The position numbers and the translations under genes were made by a program. A stretch of 64,000 nt of DNA from assembly GCF_018437275.1 (NCBI RefSeq), contig NZ_JAAMFK010000002.1, positions 121,190 to 185,189 on the forward strand, read 5' to 3'. This stretch comes from Fructobacillus broussonetiae. GTDB taxonomy: Bacteria > Bacillota > Bacilli > Lactobacillales > Lactobacillaceae. Below are positions 1 through 10,572 of this stretch, one piece after another (position 1 is the first letter of the stretch; every line of letters begins with the position of its first letter). The notes beneath the pieces were generated by a model. That model had not been told where the DNA came from and searched no databases. It was given only the letters and a program-made list of their open reading frames with translations.

Positions 1-1
1 A

Positions 2-1804
2 GAAGACGATTACAACGTCTCAAAGGAGTACGGCCTTGAAATCGCCGTGACCGTTGACGAAAAGGGAATGATGACCAAGTCAGCTGGTCCTGACTTCGAA
101 GGTCGTTTCTACGACGACATTGTCGGAACGGTTATCACGAAGTTGCAAGAGGCTGGTCTCTTCCTTGCAAAGGAAAAGATCACCCACTCCTACCCATTTG
201 ACTGGCGTACGAAGAAGCCAATCATCTGGCGTGCCGTTCCACAATGGTTCGCGTCAATCGATGACTTCCGTCAAGACATCTTGGACCAGTTGGACGATGT
301 CAACTTCTACCCAGCTTGGGGTAAGAAGCGTTTGGGTAACATGATTGCCGGGCGTGGTGACTGGGTTATCTCACGTCAGCGTGTCTGGGGTGTGCCACTT
401 CCAATCTTCTACGCCGAAGACGGCGAAGCTATTTTGGATGCCGACGTCATCGAACACGTGGCACAATTGGTTGAAAAGCATGGGTCTAACATCTGGTTTG
501 AAAAGGATGCCAAGGACCTCTTGCCAGAAGGTTACACAAACGAACACTCACCAAACGGCATCTTCAAGAAGGAAGAAGACATCATGGATGTCTGGTTCGA
601 CTCTGGTTCATCATGGAACGGTGTGCTCCGCACCCGTCCACAGTTGGACTTCCCGGCCGACCTTTACTTGGAAGGATCCGACCAGTACCGTGGATGGTTT
701 AACTCATCACTCATCACGTCTGTTGCCGTAACGGGACAAGCGCCATACAAGAACTTGCTCTCCCAAGGATTTACTTTGGACGGTAAGGGAAACAAGATGT
801 CCAAGTCCCTTGGTAACACGATTTCACCAGCTGAAGTTGGTGACCAACTCGGTGTTGAAATCCTCCGTTTGTGGACGATTTCCGTTGATACGTCACAGGA
901 CATGCCGGTTTCTCAAGAAATCTTGAAGCAGGTGGCGGATTCTTACCGTAAGATCCGTAACACGATGCGTTTCTTGTTGGCCAACACGTCTGACTTCGAT
1001 TACGAAAAGGACGCCGTGCCATTCGAAAATCGCGCTGCTCACGACCAGTACGCAACGGTTCTCTTAAACGACCTCGTTGCTGGTTTGGAAGACGCCTACG
1101 ACAACTACCGCTTCAACGACGTTTACTCAAAGTTGATCAACTTCATCAACGTTGACTTGTCCGCCTTCTACTTGGACATCGCCAAGGACGTTGTCTACGT
1201 CGAAGCACCAAATTCTGAACTTCGCCGTTCAATGCAAACTGTCTTCTACGAGACGGTTACGGCTTTGACGAAGTTGATCTTGCCAGTCTTGCCACACACG
1301 GCCGAAGAAATCTGGTCATACTTGCCAGACGATTCAACGAAGTTCGCCTACTTGCAAGACATGCCTGAAGTAAAGACGATTGCTAACGCCGAAGACATCA
1401 AGGCAAAGTGGCAAACTGTCATGGCCATCCGTTCTGCTGCTAACAAGGCAATCGAAGGAGCACGTTCAGAAGACCTCATCGGAAAGAACGCCGAAGCAGC
1501 CATGACGATTTACTTGGATGCTGATCAGAAGAAGACATTGGAAGACTTGAACGTCGACTTGCGCTTGCTCTTGATGGTGTCACAGTTGACGATTGAAGAC
1601 GCCGCAAAGGCACCTGCCGATGCGCGCCTCTTTGACGACATCGCCATGGTTGTCGAAAAGGCCCGCGGTGGCTTGTCACCACGTGACCGTCGCTACCACG
1701 AAGACTTGGGTGCCGACGCTGCCTTCCCTGAATTGGCTGCATACGAAGCAAAGATCGTTCGCGACTTTTACCCAGAAGCCTTGGAAGAAGGCTTTGAAAA
1801 GTAA
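2..1804 (+). CDS. ileS: Isoleucyl-tRNA synthetase, 3' part
   Basis: Class I aminoacyl-tRNA synthetase that charges tRNA-Ile in the cytoplasm. The frame is open from base 2 with no start, so only about the last 600 residues of a roughly 930-residue enzyme are present; the HIGH half of the active site lies upstream of the window. The KMSKS signature (NKMSKSLGN) begins at 791 and is followed by the helical anticodon-binding domain. The tail matches the C-terminal zinc-finger region of other bacterial IleRS up to the final [10 protein letters not shown], but the four metal-binding cysteines are gone: SPRD (1676-1687) stands where CPRC is usual and AAYE where CxRC is usual. Identity is certain; the loss of zinc binding is inferred from residues. 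Confidence 0.97.
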   Translation, partial: EDDYNVSKEYGLEIAVTVDEKGMMTKSAGPDFEGRFYDDIVGTVITKLQEAGLFLAKEKITHSYPFDWRTKKPIIWRAVPQWFASIDDFRQDILDQLDDVNFYPAWGKKRLGNMIAGRGDWVISRQRVWGVPLPIFYAEDGEAILDADVIEHVAQLVEKHGSNIWFEKDAKDLLPEGYTNEHSPNGIFKKEEDIMDVWFDSGSSWNGVLRTRPQLDFPADLYLEGSDQYRGWFNSSLITSVAVTGQAPYKNLLSQGFTLDGKGNKMSKSLGNTISPAEVGDQLGVEILRLWTISVDTSQDMPVSQEILKQVADSYRKIRNTMRFLLANTSDFDYEKDAVPFENRAAHDQYATVLLNDLVAGLEDAYDNYRFNDVYSKLINFINVDLSAFYLDIAKDVVYVEAPNSELRRSMQTVFYETVTALTKLILPVLPHTAEEIWSYLPDDSTKFAYLQDMPEVKTIANAEDIKAKWQTVMAIRSAANKAIEGARSEDLIGKNAEAAMTIYLDADQKKTLEDLNVDLRLLLMVSQLTIEDAAKAPADARLFDDIAMVVEKARGGLSPRDRRYHEDLGADAAFPELAAYEAKIVRDFYPEALEEGFEK

Positions 1805-1965
1805 AAAAATGATTTTGGTCTTAAGCTAAAGCGGTTAAAGGAGTCGGCCAAATGGGCCTGACTTCTGTCGTGATCGCGGTTTGCGCGGTTCGCTTTTGAC
1901 TTTTGGAAAAAGCGCCGACAGGCCGAAGATTAATCAAAAATAAAAACCGTGTCAAGTAAAAAGGC

Positions 1966-1999
1966 TTGACATGGTTTTTGCTATCTGGCATACTATAAC
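1966..1999 (+). promoter_or_regulatory. Promoter of rpsP
   Basis: A consensus -35 TTGACA at 1966-1971 is followed after 17-19 bases by a -10-like CATACTAT stretch (1989-1996). It lies about 30 bases before the rpsP start. The rest of the 223-base ileS-rpsP spacer holds no gene. Confidence 0.6.
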
Positions 2000-2027
2000 A
2001 AGTAAAGAAATTCGGAGGAAATTAATT

Positions 2028-2492
2028 ATGTCTGTAAAGATTCGTTTGAAGCGCATGGGTGCTAAGAAGCGTCCTTACTACCGTGTTGTTATTGCTGACT
2101 CACGTTCACCACGTGATGGTCGCTTTATCGAAACTGTTGGTACGTACAACCCAGTTGCACAACCACAAGAAGTAAAGTTGGACGAAGAAAAGATCATGTC
2201 ATGGTTGGCCAATGGTGCACAACCATCAGACACTGTTCGTAACTTGTTGTCTAACGCTGGTATCATGGCAAAGCACGCCGAAACGAAGTCAGGTAAGAAG
2301 CCTGCTTCAAAGAAGGCCGCAAAGCCAGCCAAGAAGGCTGCTGCTAAGCCAGCTGCTAAGAAGGAAGCCGCAGCTTCATCTTCAAAGCCAACGACTAAGA
2401 ACACGGTCGCTGAAATCAAGGCTTACTTGGATGCCCAAGGAACGAAGTACACGTCATCAGCTAAGAAGGCTGACTTGTTGGACTTGGTATAA
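2028..2492 (+). CDS. rpsP: Ribosomal protein S16 with C-terminal HeH-like extension
   Basis: Small-subunit ribosomal protein S16. The start is ATG 2028, with GGAGG at 2014-2018; a further in-frame ATG at 1971 lies inside the promoter. Residues 1-85 are the normal S16 fold ([20 protein letters not shown] onward). Most bacterial S16 proteins stop near 85-95 residues, but this one continues to 154. A Lys/Ala-rich linker ([18 protein letters not shown] type) leads to a terminal segment, [19 protein letters not shown] and [10 protein letters not shown], that looks like a HeH/LEM-SAP helix-extended-loop-helix DNA- or protein-binding module. It precedes rimM-trmD, the usual S16-RimM-TrmD neighbourhood. 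S16 is certain; the function of the tail is unknown. Confidence 0.96.
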   Translation: MSVKIRLKRMGAKKRPYYRVVIADSRSPRDGRFIETVGTYNPVAQPQEVKLDEEKIMSWLANGAQPSDTVRNLLSNAGIMAKHAETKSGKKPASKKAAKPAKKAAAKPAAKKEAAASSSKPTTKNTVAEIKAYLDAQGTKYTSSAKKADLLDLV

Positions 2493-2503
2493 GCTAACTT
2501 TTA

Positions 2504-2529
2504 AAAACTACCCTTTGGGTAGTTTTTTT
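2504..2529 (+). terminator. Terminator after rpsP
   Basis: A 10-bp stem AAAACTACCC/GGGTAGTTTT with a TTT loop runs into a T-tract. It separates rpsP from rimM, so rimM needs its own promoter. Confidence 0.9.
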
Positions 2530-2625
2530 GTTTTGGCAAAGTCAGAGACGGAAGAGGCCCTTTTTTTAGTGGTTTAGACCAAGAGTCCTTTGCGTCATTT
2601 TACTCGGTTTTCGAATAAGAAAATT

Positions 2626-2634
2626 TGCTATAAT
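2626..2634 (+). promoter_or_regulatory. Extended -10 promoter of rimM (leaderless)
   Basis: TGCTATAAT is a perfect extended -10 (TGN-TATAAT, hexamer 2629-2634). There is no good -35. The usual start point, 6-8 bases downstream, falls at 2641-2642, the rimM ATG itself, and no Shine-Dalgarno sequence lies between them. The mRNA is therefore predicted to be leaderless. Confidence 0.7.
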
Positions 2635-2641
2635 AGGTGCT

Positions 2642-3160
2642 ATGGATAAGACAAATTACTTTAAAATTGGAACCATTGTGAACACCCACGGTATCCGTGG
2701 TGAACTCAAGGTAAAGGCCATCACCGACTTTGCAGAGGAACGCTTTGCAAAGGGGGCCGTTATTTACCGGAAGGACAATTCCGGTTACATCAAAGAAAAC
2801 ATGGAAAAGGCCCGGATGCACAAGGGAATGTGGTTGATCACCTTTGCCGGTGTCACCAACATCAACGACGTGGAACCCTTTAAGGGACAAGACCTCTTTG
2901 TTTCAGAAGAAGATCGCGACGATTTGGAAGATGGTGAGTACTATTACTCCGAAATCATCGGCTGTGAAGTACAAGACGAAGAAGGCGAGGTAATCGGTAC
3001 CGTGAAGGAAATCATGGAAACGGGTGCCAACGACGTTTGGATCGTCAAGCGCGCATCCGGCAAGGACGCCTTGATTCCAGTTATTCCTGACGTTGTCAAA
3101 GACGTGAACGTGGAAAAGCAAACCATCGTGATTGATGTATTAGAAGGGCTGTTAGATTAA
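2642..3160 (+). CDS. rimM: Ribosome maturation factor RimM
   Basis: RimM binds S19 and assists maturation of the 30S head. The 172-residue length is typical. An N-terminal RimM barrel ([17 protein letters not shown]) is followed by a PRC-barrel domain ([13 protein letters not shown] onward, ending [15 protein letters not shown]). It overlaps trmD by one base (TAATG), so translation of the two is probably coupled. No ribosome-binding site precedes the start; the -10 box lies directly upstream. Confidence 0.96.
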   Translation: MDKTNYFKIGTIVNTHGIRGELKVKAITDFAEERFAKGAVIYRKDNSGYIKENMEKARMHKGMWLITFAGVTNINDVEPFKGQDLFVSEEDRDDLEDGEYYYSEIIGCEVQDEEGEVIGTVKEIMETGANDVWIVKRASGKDALIPVIPDVVKDVNVEKQTIVIDVLEGLLD

Positions 3161-3909
3161 TGAAAATCGACGTACTCTCACTCTTCCCGGACATGTTTGC
3201 TCCAATGAAGCAATCCATCATCGGTAAGGCCATCGACAAGGGGACCTTGGACTTTGATGTCACAGACTTCCGGGATTACACAACAAACAAGCATAACAAT
3301 GTCGACGACTACCCATTCGGTGGTGGTGCCGGCATGCTGCTTACGCCGCAGCCAATCTTTGACGCTATGGAAGCCGTCAAGGATAATTCCGCTGATGGCA
3401 GCACCGGCCACGTGGTTCTTTTGGACCCGGCCGGTAAGAAGTTCGACCACACGGATGCCGAACGCTTAGCCCAGTACGACCACTTAACTTTTATCTGTGG
3501 TCACTACGAAGGCTACGACGAACGCATTAAGACCTTGGTCGATGAAGAACTCTCACTTGGTGACTACGTGTTGACCGGTGGGGAGCTCGGGGCCATGGTG
3601 ATGATTGATGCCACCGTGCGCTTTATGCCAGATGTTTTGGGAAACCGGGAATCAGCCTCTGGTGATTCCTTCCAGGACAACTTGCTCGAGTACCCGCAGT
3701 ACACGCGTCCCGCCGACTTTCGTGGGATGAAGGTGCCGGATGTTTTAATCTCCGGTAACCACGGTAAAATTGCCGAATGGCGGATGAAGGAGTCTTTGCG
3801 TAAGACCTACCTTCGCCGTCCCGACTTATTAGAAGGCCGCCCTTTCTCAAAGGAAGAACGCGACCTGTTAGATGATATTAAGACTGAAGAAGCAGACGAC
3901 AACGAATAG
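3160..3909 (+). CDS. trmD: tRNA (guanine-N1)-methyltransferase TrmD
   Basis: Makes m1G37 in tRNAs reading CNN/GNN codons, using S-adenosylmethionine and preventing frameshifting. The 249-residue protein starts [13 protein letters not shown] and shows family hallmarks: [11 protein letters not shown], the trefoil-knot SAM segment [25 protein letters not shown] and [19 protein letters not shown]. The start overlaps the rimM stop by one base. The acidic C-terminal tail ([12 protein letters not shown]) is unremarkable. Confidence 0.98.
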   Translation: MKIDVLSLFPDMFAPMKQSIIGKAIDKGTLDFDVTDFRDYTTNKHNNVDDYPFGGGAGMLLTPQPIFDAMEAVKDNSADGSTGHVVLLDPAGKKFDHTDAERLAQYDHLTFICGHYEGYDERIKTLVDEELSLGDYVLTGGELGAMVMIDATVRFMPDVLGNRESASGDSFQDNLLEYPQYTRPADFRGMKVPDVLISGNHGKIAEWRMKESLRKTYLRRPDLLEGRPFSKEERDLLDDIKTEEADDNE

Positions 3910-3933
3910 TTGCTTCTTCTTGGGGGATGAAAG

Positions 3934-4884
3934 ATGGAATTAGAATTTTTAGGGACCGGATCCGGTCAGCCATCCAAATTTCGAAACGTGGCAAGCATTG
4001 CCATGAAGTTGCTTGACGAGCGAAACGCCGTCTGGCTTTTTGACGTTGGGGAAGCAACCCAGCACCAAATCTTGAAGACGACCATTCGTCCTCGAAAAAT
4101 CGAAAAGATTTTCATCTCTCACTTACACGGTGACCACATCTTTGGTTTGCCTGGTTTGCTTTCTTCTCGTTCCTTTCAAGGAGCAGACAAGAACGAACCG
4201 TTGACCATATACGGACCAAAGGGCTTGAAGTCATTTGTGAACACCGCCTTGCGCGTTTCCGAAACGCACTTGTCCTATCCGATTCACTTCGTTGAGATTG
4301 AAGAGGGAACCATCTTTGAAGATGACACCTTCAAGGTGATTGCCGAACCCCTTCGCCACCGCATGGAGGCCTGGGGCTTTCGTGTCGAAGAAAAGCCACA
4401 CGCCGGTGAGCTCTTGATCGACAAGGTCAAGGCTGACAACATTCCGGCCGGTCCTGTTTACGGTCAGTTGAAGGCCGGTCAAACAGTGACCTTGGACGAT
4501 GGCCGCACAGTGAATGGAAAGGACTATCTCGGTCCCGCCCAACCCGGACGTGTCGTTGCGATCATCTTCGATACGATGCCAACCGAAGGCGCTAAGATTT
4601 TGGCAAAGGACGCCGACGTCTTGGTGCACGAATCCACTTACGGTATTTCAAAGGACGAAGGCAAGATGGCCCGCGCCCACGGTCACTCAACGACCCGTGA
4701 CGCTGCCAAGCTCGCCAATGACATGGGCGTGAAGAAGCTGGTCTTGACCCATGTCTCCGCCCGTTACATTGGTCCGTTGTTAAAGAAGTTTATCACGGAT
4801 GCGAACAAGCTCTTTTCAAACACCTATGTCGCCCGCGATATGGACGTCATCGATGTGCCGTTTACAAAGGAGTCACATGAGTAG
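3934..4884 (+). CDS. rnz: Ribonuclease Z
   Basis: Metallo-beta-lactamase-fold endonuclease that trims tRNA 3' trailers, needed here because the tRNA genes in this window do not encode CCA. The 316 residues include the zinc motif [15 protein letters not shown], the aspartate in IIFDTMP and the late histidine segment [19 protein letters not shown]. It begins with [11 protein letters not shown] after a GGGGGATG-type ribosome-binding site and overlaps recJ by eight bases. Confidence 0.97.
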   Translation: MELEFLGTGSGQPSKFRNVASIAMKLLDERNAVWLFDVGEATQHQILKTTIRPRKIEKIFISHLHGDHIFGLPGLLSSRSFQGADKNEPLTIYGPKGLKSFVNTALRVSETHLSYPIHFVEIEEGTIFEDDTFKVIAEPLRHRMEAWGFRVEEKPHAGELLIDKVKADNIPAGPVYGQLKAGQTVTLDDGRTVNGKDYLGPAQPGRVVAIIFDTMPTEGAKILAKDADVLVHESTYGISKDEGKMARAHGHSTTRDAAKLANDMGVKKLVLTHVSARYIGPLLKKFITDANKLFSNTYVARDMDVIDVPFTKESHE

Positions 4885-6946
4885 AAAGTGGCAAGAACAA
4901 GCAAAGCCAGACGGTCAGAAGATTCAAGCGTTAAAGGACGCTTTGAACCTTGGCCCCGTAACGGCAGGCTTCTTGGTGCAAAAGGGCATTGATACGGTGA
5001 AGAAGGCGGAAGCCTTCTTACACCCAAGCTTTGACCAGTTGCACGATCCAGCTGACTTTTACCAAATGGACCAGGCGGTCGAACGAATCCAAGAGGGTGT
5101 TTTCTCTGGTGAAACTATTCTGGTTTACGGAGACTACGACGTCGACGGACTGACGTCCACGACAATCATGACCGAAGCGTTGACCTCCCTTGGTGCCGAC
5201 GTGGTCCCATACATTCCAAACCGTTTTGAAGACGGGTACGGTCCCAACCAGGAAACGTACAAGCGCTTGATTGAAGAAACCGGCGCAACGCTGATCATCA
5301 CCGTTGATAACGGGGTGTCTGGGAAGGAGCCAATTGCCTGGGCAAAGGAGCAGGGCGTTGACGTGGTTGTCACGGACCACCACGCGCTTCCTGAAGAATT
5401 ACCCGATGCGGTTGCCGTCGTGCACCCCCGCCACCCGGAAGGAAACTACGGCTTTGATGACTTGTCAGGGGCCGGCGTTGCCTTCAAGGTAGCCCAGGCC
5501 GTCTTGCAGGACGGGATGCCCGCCGAAGATTTGACGGACCTGCCAACCGAGTTCTTTGACCTCGTGGCCATGGGAGCGATTGCCGACGTCGTGTCGTTGA
5601 CCGACGAAAACCGCGCCTTTGTGACCTGGGGACTAAAGGAAATTGAAAACAATCCTCGCCCTGGAATCGCGGCCTTGCTGAAGTGCGCCAAGCACCAATC
5701 AGGGGACCGCATCCTTGCTGAAACCGTCGGCTTTAAGCTGGCACCCCGCCTGAACGCCATTGGCCGTTTGGGGGATGGAAGCCTTGGACTCAAGTTGCTC
5801 ATGACAAAGGACCCAGAGGAAGCCAAGACCTTGGCCAAGCAGGTCGAAGAAATCAACGACCAACGTCGTGAGATTTCAGACAGGGTGTTTAAGGAAGCAA
5901 AGGCACAGGCCTTGGCCCCTGAAAACGCTGACCAACCCGTCCTCTTTGTGGCCGGTGAAAACTGGCACCAGGGAATCCTTGGAATCGTAGCGGCCCGTTT
6001 GACGGACATCGTTTCAAAGCCGGTGGTCGCCCTCACAAACGTGGATGGCCTCTACAAGGGCTCAGGACGTTCCTATGGCGATTTTGATCTCCATGCCTTC
6101 CTGGGAGACTTCCAAGACGATTACGCCTCCTATGGTGGCCATGCGGGCGCTCTCGGGATTGCCATCGAAGAAGGCAAGCTCGAGACGGTTCGCGCACGGG
6201 TTAAGGAAGCTGGTGCGGGTCTGACTTTTGAAGAGGAACCACTGGCAGTGAACTTGATGGTCGAGCCTTCGATGTTGACCAAGAACTTCTACGAACAGCT
6301 AGAAGTCTTGGAGCCGTTCGGTCAGGGCAACGAACAGCCAATCCTTGGCTTGAAGCACGCGGCCTTGACCGCGACCGGAACCATGGGGAAGGAAAAGCAG
6401 CACTTGAAGTTGGCCTTCAACGGGGGACAAGGTCCGGTTGAAGCCCTGGTTTTCAACAACGCCGATGTGGCGGCCGAAGGTGAGGGCCAGAAGCAGGCCG
6501 ACATGGCCGGTAAGCTCGGTGTGAACACCTTTGCCGGACGGACGCGCCTGCAACTACTGCTAGAAGACGTGGCCTTCCCGAAAGCGGGTTCAGGCGCTGA
6601 TAACGGGGCAGCACAAGAAACGAACGCGCCAAGCCCCCAAGCTGAAAAGTCTTCTGGCCAGGCCAATCAAAAAAAGGCCACGACCCAGGCTTTGAAAGCA
6701 GGTCAGGCCGAGTTCGCCCTGGTCTACAAGTACTTGTACGGACACCAGGAACTAAACCTCGTGGAAAACCTCAATCGGGTTTTGCAAGAGGTCAAAATTG
6801 AAGAACAGCAATTTAAATTAATGATTCAGGTCTTTTTGGACCTCGGATTTGTTAAAATGGAAGCTGGACACGTCTTATGTCTCAAGCAAGCGCAGAAAAA
6901 GGCCTTGTCTGAGTCAAAGACATACCAACGTTATTTTGCCGGTTAA
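4877..6946 (+). CDS. recJ: Single-stranded-DNA exonuclease RecJ
   Basis: 5'-3' ssDNA exonuclease of RecF-type recombination and base-excision and mismatch repair. Start chosen at ATG 4877 because AAGGAG lies at 4867-4872; an in-frame ATG at 4799 would run far into rnz. The 689 residues carry the DHH phosphoesterase motifs [18 protein letters not shown] and VVHPRHP, then DHHA1 with [10 protein letters not shown], an OB-like domain, a low-complexity Gln/Ala linker near residue 580 and a Gram-positive-type C-terminal helical domain. It forms an operon with rnz and probably apt, 20 bases downstream. Confidence 0.96.
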   Translation: MSRKWQEQAKPDGQKIQALKDALNLGPVTAGFLVQKGIDTVKKAEAFLHPSFDQLHDPADFYQMDQAVERIQEGVFSGETILVYGDYDVDGLTSTTIMTEALTSLGADVVPYIPNRFEDGYGPNQETYKRLIEETGATLIITVDNGVSGKEPIAWAKEQGVDVVVTDHHALPEELPDAVAVVHPRHPEGNYGFDDLSGAGVAFKVAQAVLQDGMPAEDLTDLPTEFFDLVAMGAIADVVSLTDENRAFVTWGLKEIENNPRPGIAALLKCAKHQSGDRILAETVGFKLAPRLNAIGRLGDGSLGLKLLMTKDPEEAKTLAKQVEEINDQRREISDRVFKEAKAQALAPENADQPVLFVAGENWHQGILGIVAARLTDIVSKPVVALTNVDGLYKGSGRSYGDFDLHAFLGDFQDDYASYGGHAGALGIAIEEGKLETVRARVKEAGAGLTFEEEPLAVNLMVEPSMLTKNFYEQLEVLEPFGQGNEQPILGLKHAALTATGTMGKEKQHLKLAFNGGQGPVEALVFNNADVAAEGEGQKQADMAGKLGVNTFAGRTRLQLLLEDVAFPKAGSGADNGAAQETNAPSPQAEKSSGQANQKKATTQALKAGQAEFALVYKYLYGHQELNLVENLNRVLQEVKIEEQQFKLMIQVFLDLGFVKMEAGHVLCLKQAQKKALSESKTYQRYFAG

Positions 6947-6966
6947 ACCGGTTAGAAGGAAACACT

Positions 6967-7500
6967 ATGACTAAGATTGATTTACATGACTACGTGGCCT
7001 CCGTTCAGGATTATCCTGAACCAGGCGTGACTTTCCGTGATATCTCACCTTTGATGGGAGACGGGAAAGCCTACAAGGCAGCAATCGACCAAATCGTGGA
7101 CTTCGCTGAACACTTGGACGTTGACCTCATTGCGGGGCCTGAATCACGCGGATTTATCGTGGGTTCACCACTGGCTTACTCAATGGGCGTTGGCTTCGTG
7201 CCAGCTCGTAAGGTTGGTAAGTTGCCGCGTAAGGCGGTTTCAGCCTCATATACTTTGGAGTATGGTGGCGTGAATACCTTGGAGATTCACGAAGACGCCA
7301 TTAAGCCGGGGCAACGGGTGATGATCGTCGACGATTTGTTGGCAACGGGTGGAACGATTAACGCCACGCGTAAGATTATTGAAGAACTTGGTGGTGTGGT
7401 CGCAGGTGTGGCCTTCATCATCGAGTTGGAAGACTTGCATGGTCGCGAAAAGATCATGGAAGCAGGCGATGTGCCATTCTTGGCATTGATGGAATACTAA
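6967..7500 (+). CDS. apt: Adenine phosphoribosyltransferase
   Basis: Salvages adenine with PRPP to AMP. The 177-residue type I phosphoribosyltransferase shows the PRPP loop [13 protein letters not shown] and the adenine-site segment [15 protein letters not shown]. It lies downstream of recJ with AGAAGGA before the ATG, a recJ-apt order common in Firmicutes. Confidence 0.97.
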   Translation: MTKIDLHDYVASVQDYPEPGVTFRDISPLMGDGKAYKAAIDQIVDFAEHLDVDLIAGPESRGFIVGSPLAYSMGVGFVPARKVGKLPRKAVSASYTLEYGGVNTLEIHEDAIKPGQRVMIVDDLLATGGTINATRKIIEELGGVVAGVAFIIELEDLHGREKIMEAGDVPFLALMEY

Positions 7501-7531
7501 TTTAAAAGGATTAAGCGTTTAGGGAGTCGGC

Positions 7532-8983
7532 ATGGACAACATCATCACAACCGTTATTTTAATTAACTCGGTGTTGGCCATTTTGACCGTCTTCCGCGAA
7601 CCGCGTGATATTGCTGCGACATGGGCATGGATACTACTGTTGATGTTCATCCCGGTCGGAGGCTTTATCCTGTACTCCTTTGCGGGAAGAAAGCTGCCAC
7701 AACGGCGGCTTTTTGCGTATCAGGACCAGGATGCGTCGGAGATGGATGGCTTGATTCAGCAATTGGTTGGAAAGGGGCCTGGACCTTCCGTGGAAAAACG
7801 CGCTGACGCGCTTCCAAGGTCCGCACGGTCGTTAGTCACACTTTTCCAACGGATCAACCAGACGCCGCTCGCCACGAACAATAACGTGTCTGTGTATACG
7901 TCCGGCCAACGTTTCTTTGATGAGCTCAAGGAAACCCTGCGCAATGCCAAGGAAACGATTAACATCGAGTTCTACACCTTTTACGCGGATGAGCTCGGTT
8001 GCGAGATTCGAGACATCCTTGTCGAGAAGGCCAAAGAGGGCGTGGACGTTCATGTCCTGTACGACTCCTTAGGCTCCGTCGGGACGACGGGCCGTTTTTT
8101 CAAGCCCTTGCGTGAAGCCGGTGGACACGCCAGCTCCTTTCTTCACCGTCGCTTTAACCTCATTAACTTCCAGTTGAACTTCCGTGATCACCGCAAGATT
8201 GTGGTCGTTGACGGTCGCATCGGTTTCGTCGGTGGGTTCAACATCGGTGACCAGTACCTCGGTCGCAAGAAGAAGTTTGGTCACTGGCGCGACACGCACC
8301 TGAAGGTGTCTGGTTCTGCCGTTTACTACCTTCAGTCCCACTTCCTCTTGGACTGGAACGCGTCGGCTGTGAAGGAACCGATGAACGTCACCAGGCGCCT
8401 CTACTTCCCAGATTTGGATGAGCGCTTGCAGGGCGACACGGACATGCAAATCGTGACGTCCGGGCCCGATTCGGACGACGAGCAAATCAAGATGGGTTAC
8501 ATCCGCTTGATTCAGCTCGCTAAAAAGCGTTGCTGGATTCAGACGCCTTACCTAATTCCGGACGATTCCACGATTGATGCGCTTCGAATCGCCGCCAACT
8601 CTGGTGTCGACGTGCGCATCATGGTGCCCTGCATGCCGGACCACATGTTCGTCTACCGCGCCACGCAGTACTTTGCGTCGCAACTGGTAAAAGACGGCAT
8701 CAAGGTCTATTACTACCAGAACGGTTTCCTCCACGCCAAGACGATGGTGGTGGACGACCAGCTGGCCTCGGTTGGATCCGCCAACTTTGATTTCCGTTCC
8801 TTCAAGTTGAACTTCGAGGTGAACGCCTTCTTGTACGACCAGAAGGTGACGGAAACGTTGGCCGAACGCTACGAACATGACATTCAGCAGTCGGTTCTAC
8901 AAAGCGAGGAGAGCTTCCAAAAGCAATCGCGCTGGATGACCTTCCGCCAGTATGCGTCACGCTTGCTAGCACCAATTCTATAA
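7532..8983 (+). CDS. cls: Cardiolipin synthase
   Basis: Membrane enzyme condensing two phosphatidylglycerols to cardiolipin. The 483-residue protein has two N-terminal membrane helices (about 4-20 and 32-50) and two phospholipase-D HKD motifs: HRKIVVVDGRIGFVGG from His220 and HAKTMVVDDQLASVGSANFD from His401. The start is ATG 7532 with GGGAG just upstream. It is followed by a bidirectional terminator shared with the convergent gene at 9060. Confidence 0.95.
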   Translation: MDNIITTVILINSVLAILTVFREPRDIAATWAWILLLMFIPVGGFILYSFAGRKLPQRRLFAYQDQDASEMDGLIQQLVGKGPGPSVEKRADALPRSARSLVTLFQRINQTPLATNNNVSVYTSGQRFFDELKETLRNAKETINIEFYTFYADELGCEIRDILVEKAKEGVDVHVLYDSLGSVGTTGRFFKPLREAGGHASSFLHRRFNLINFQLNFRDHRKIVVVDGRIGFVGGFNIGDQYLGRKKKFGHWRDTHLKVSGSAVYYLQSHFLLDWNASAVKEPMNVTRRLYFPDLDERLQGDTDMQIVTSGPDSDDEQIKMGYIRLIQLAKKRCWIQTPYLIPDDSTIDALRIAANSGVDVRIMVPCMPDHMFVYRATQYFASQLVKDGIKVYYYQNGFLHAKTMVVDDQLASVGSANFDFRSFKLNFEVNAFLYDQKVTETLAERYEHDIQQSVLQSEESFQKQSRWMTFRQYASRLLAPIL

Positions 8984-9017
8984 AAGATTCAAATACTGCC
9001 GGCTTCCGCCGGAAAAC

Positions 9018-9052
9018 AAAAAGACCCCCGCGACATGCGGAGGTCTTTTTTT
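9018..9052. terminator. Bidirectional terminator between cls and the 9060 gene
   Basis: Stem AAAGACC-CCCGC/GCGG-AGGTCTTT with A-runs on one side and T-runs on the other, able to end transcription from both directions. A small CCGGC/GCCGG hairpin sits just upstream. Confidence 0.85.
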
Positions 9053-9059
9053 AATCGCC

Positions 9060-9794
9060 TTACTTGGCGCTGTAGATGGCGTCTTTGAAAGAGTCGAAGT
9101 TGTGGTAGTTTTGGTTCAGCACGTCCGGTTGATGGTAGTCGGCGTTCCGCCAAAAGGTACTTGAGTTCGTCGCGCCAAATTCTTCCCCAATCACGATTAA
9201 TTCAAAGGGGAGGCCGGAGGAGCGAAGTTGCTGCAGTATCTGCCAATCCACCTCGTTTTCGTTTGGCACCCAGGCCATCAAGAAAACGGGAAGGGCGTCT
9301 TTGTCACCGGCCTTGACCGCTGCGATTTCTTCTTCCACCTTGTCGTCAACGGACGCCTTGGTCACGGCTGTCCAGGGGGTTGCCAGCTCAATGTCTTGGC
9401 CCTCCCAGTCGAGCGTGTCAACGGGTTCGGCCTTGACGCCAATGGCCTGCAGACCGGCGGAAAGGGCGGCGTTTCCTGAACAAAGCTCAACGAGTGGTCG
9501 CCCGTTCAGATAGTCCTTTAAGTCGGCTAAAAAGTCCTGGTTTGGCAAGAACCAGATGCCGTGCTCGATCACCAATGTCTCACGTAGATCCGACATCACC
9601 TCGTCAAAGGGGAGCCATTCCGGGTGGTGCATCAGCTCGTCTGCCGAATAGTCGATTCGAGGCACAGGGTGCATGGGCAATTGGCGTTTCGCCAGCCCCG
9701 CGAGGATGCTTTTAATTGTGGTCGTTTTTTCCAAAATTTCTGATTGGGAAGCGTAGCGTTTTTGGAGGGCCAGTAAATCCTTACTCGTTATCAT
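9060..9794 (-). CDS. Putative SAM-dependent methyltransferase-like protein
   Basis: A 244-residue cytoplasmic protein. The start is the ATG at 9794, preceded on the minus strand by AAGGG; a longer frame to 9890 has no ribosome-binding site and overlaps ung. The central segment LVELCSGNAALSAGLQAIG resembles methyltransferase motif I (glycine-rich SAM loop), followed by a VDTLDWEGQD stretch that could hold the acidic ribose ligand. The N-terminal helical part (residues 1-100) has no motif I recognise. Substrate unknown. It is divergent from ung, and the two share a roughly 80-base promoter region. Confidence 0.7.
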   Translation of the reverse strand: MITSKDLLALQKRYASQSEILEKTTTIKSILAGLAKRQLPMHPVPRIDYSADELMHHPEWLPFDEVMSDLRETLVIEHGIWFLPNQDFLADLKDYLNGRPLVELCSGNAALSAGLQAIGVKAEPVDTLDWEGQDIELATPWTAVTKASVDDKVEEEIAAVKAGDKDALPVFLMAWVPNENEVDWQILQQLRSSGLPFELIVIGEEFGATNSSTFWRNADYHQPDVLNQNYHNFDSFKDAIYSAK

Positions 9795-9874
9795 AAAAAT
9801 TTCCCTTCTTGTCACTGTTTCGACACGGTCCTCTGGTAAAGTAGATACAAAAGCTTTTCTAGGAGTAGTATACC

Positions 9875-10549
9875 ATGGCCTCATTTTCACTCACACAATC
9901 CAGCTGGGACCAGGCCTTAGGCGCCTTGCTTCCAGCCGATTACCAGTCCCGTGCCGACGCCTTCTTAGACCAAGTTTATTCCGAAGAAACGCCCACCTAT
10001 CCCGAACGAGAAAACGTCTTCAAGGCCCTCCAAGCCTGTCCACTCGAAGACTGCGAAGTCATCATCTTAGGCCAAGATCCCTACCACCAACCCGGGCAAG
10101 CCCAAGGCCTTTCCTTTTCGGTCCCCGACGGCATGAAAACCCCGCCTTCCCTTCGTAACATCCTACAGGAGTTAGGCGATGACACTGGATCCATCAAACT
10201 CGGCCAGGACCTCACGCCCTGGGCAAAACAAGGCGTCCTCTTGTTGAACGCCGTTTTAACCGTCAAGGATTCTTCTGCCAACAGCCACAAGGGTCAAATC
10301 TGGGAAGAGCTCACCGACGCCGTCATCAAAGCGGCCACCGCTGATCCCCGCCCCAAGGTTTTCATCCTCTGGGGCAAGTCCGCCCAGGCCAAAAAGAAGT
10401 TCATCGATACTGGTAAAGACCTCGTTTTAGAGTCCGTTCACCCAAGTCCCTTGTCCGCCTACCGCGGCTTCTTTGGTTCCAAGCCCTTCACCGCGGCTAA
10501 CGCATTCTTGGAGAAGCACGGACAACGCCCAATTGACTGGCTCAGATAG
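9875..10549 (+). CDS. ung: Uracil-DNA glycosylase (family 1)
   Basis: Removes uracil from DNA at the start of base-excision repair. The 224 residues contain the water-activating motif GQDPYHQPGQAQGLSFS, the NAVLTV uracil-contact strand and the leucine-intercalation loop HPSPLSAYRGFFG. The start ATG 9875 follows AGGAG at 9861. The gene uses markedly more C-ending codons than its neighbours, though nothing else suggests transfer. Confidence 0.97.
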   Translation: MASFSLTQSSWDQALGALLPADYQSRADAFLDQVYSEETPTYPERENVFKALQACPLEDCEVIILGQDPYHQPGQAQGLSFSVPDGMKTPPSLRNILQELGDDTGSIKLGQDLTPWAKQGVLLLNAVLTVKDSSANSHKGQIWEELTDAVIKAATADPRPKVFILWGKSAQAKKKFIDTGKDLVLESVHPSPLSAYRGFFGSKPFTAANAFLEKHGQRPIDWLR

Positions 10550-10572
10550 CACAAGAAGCACCCGCTTTTTGT

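Noticed and set aside
4799..4876. Upstream start for recJ
   Set aside because: It would overlap rnz by 86 bases; AAGGAG sits correctly for the ATG at 4877.
5446..6036. 196-codon minus-strand frame inside recJ
   Set aside because: Antisense shadow of a strongly biased gene, without start signals.
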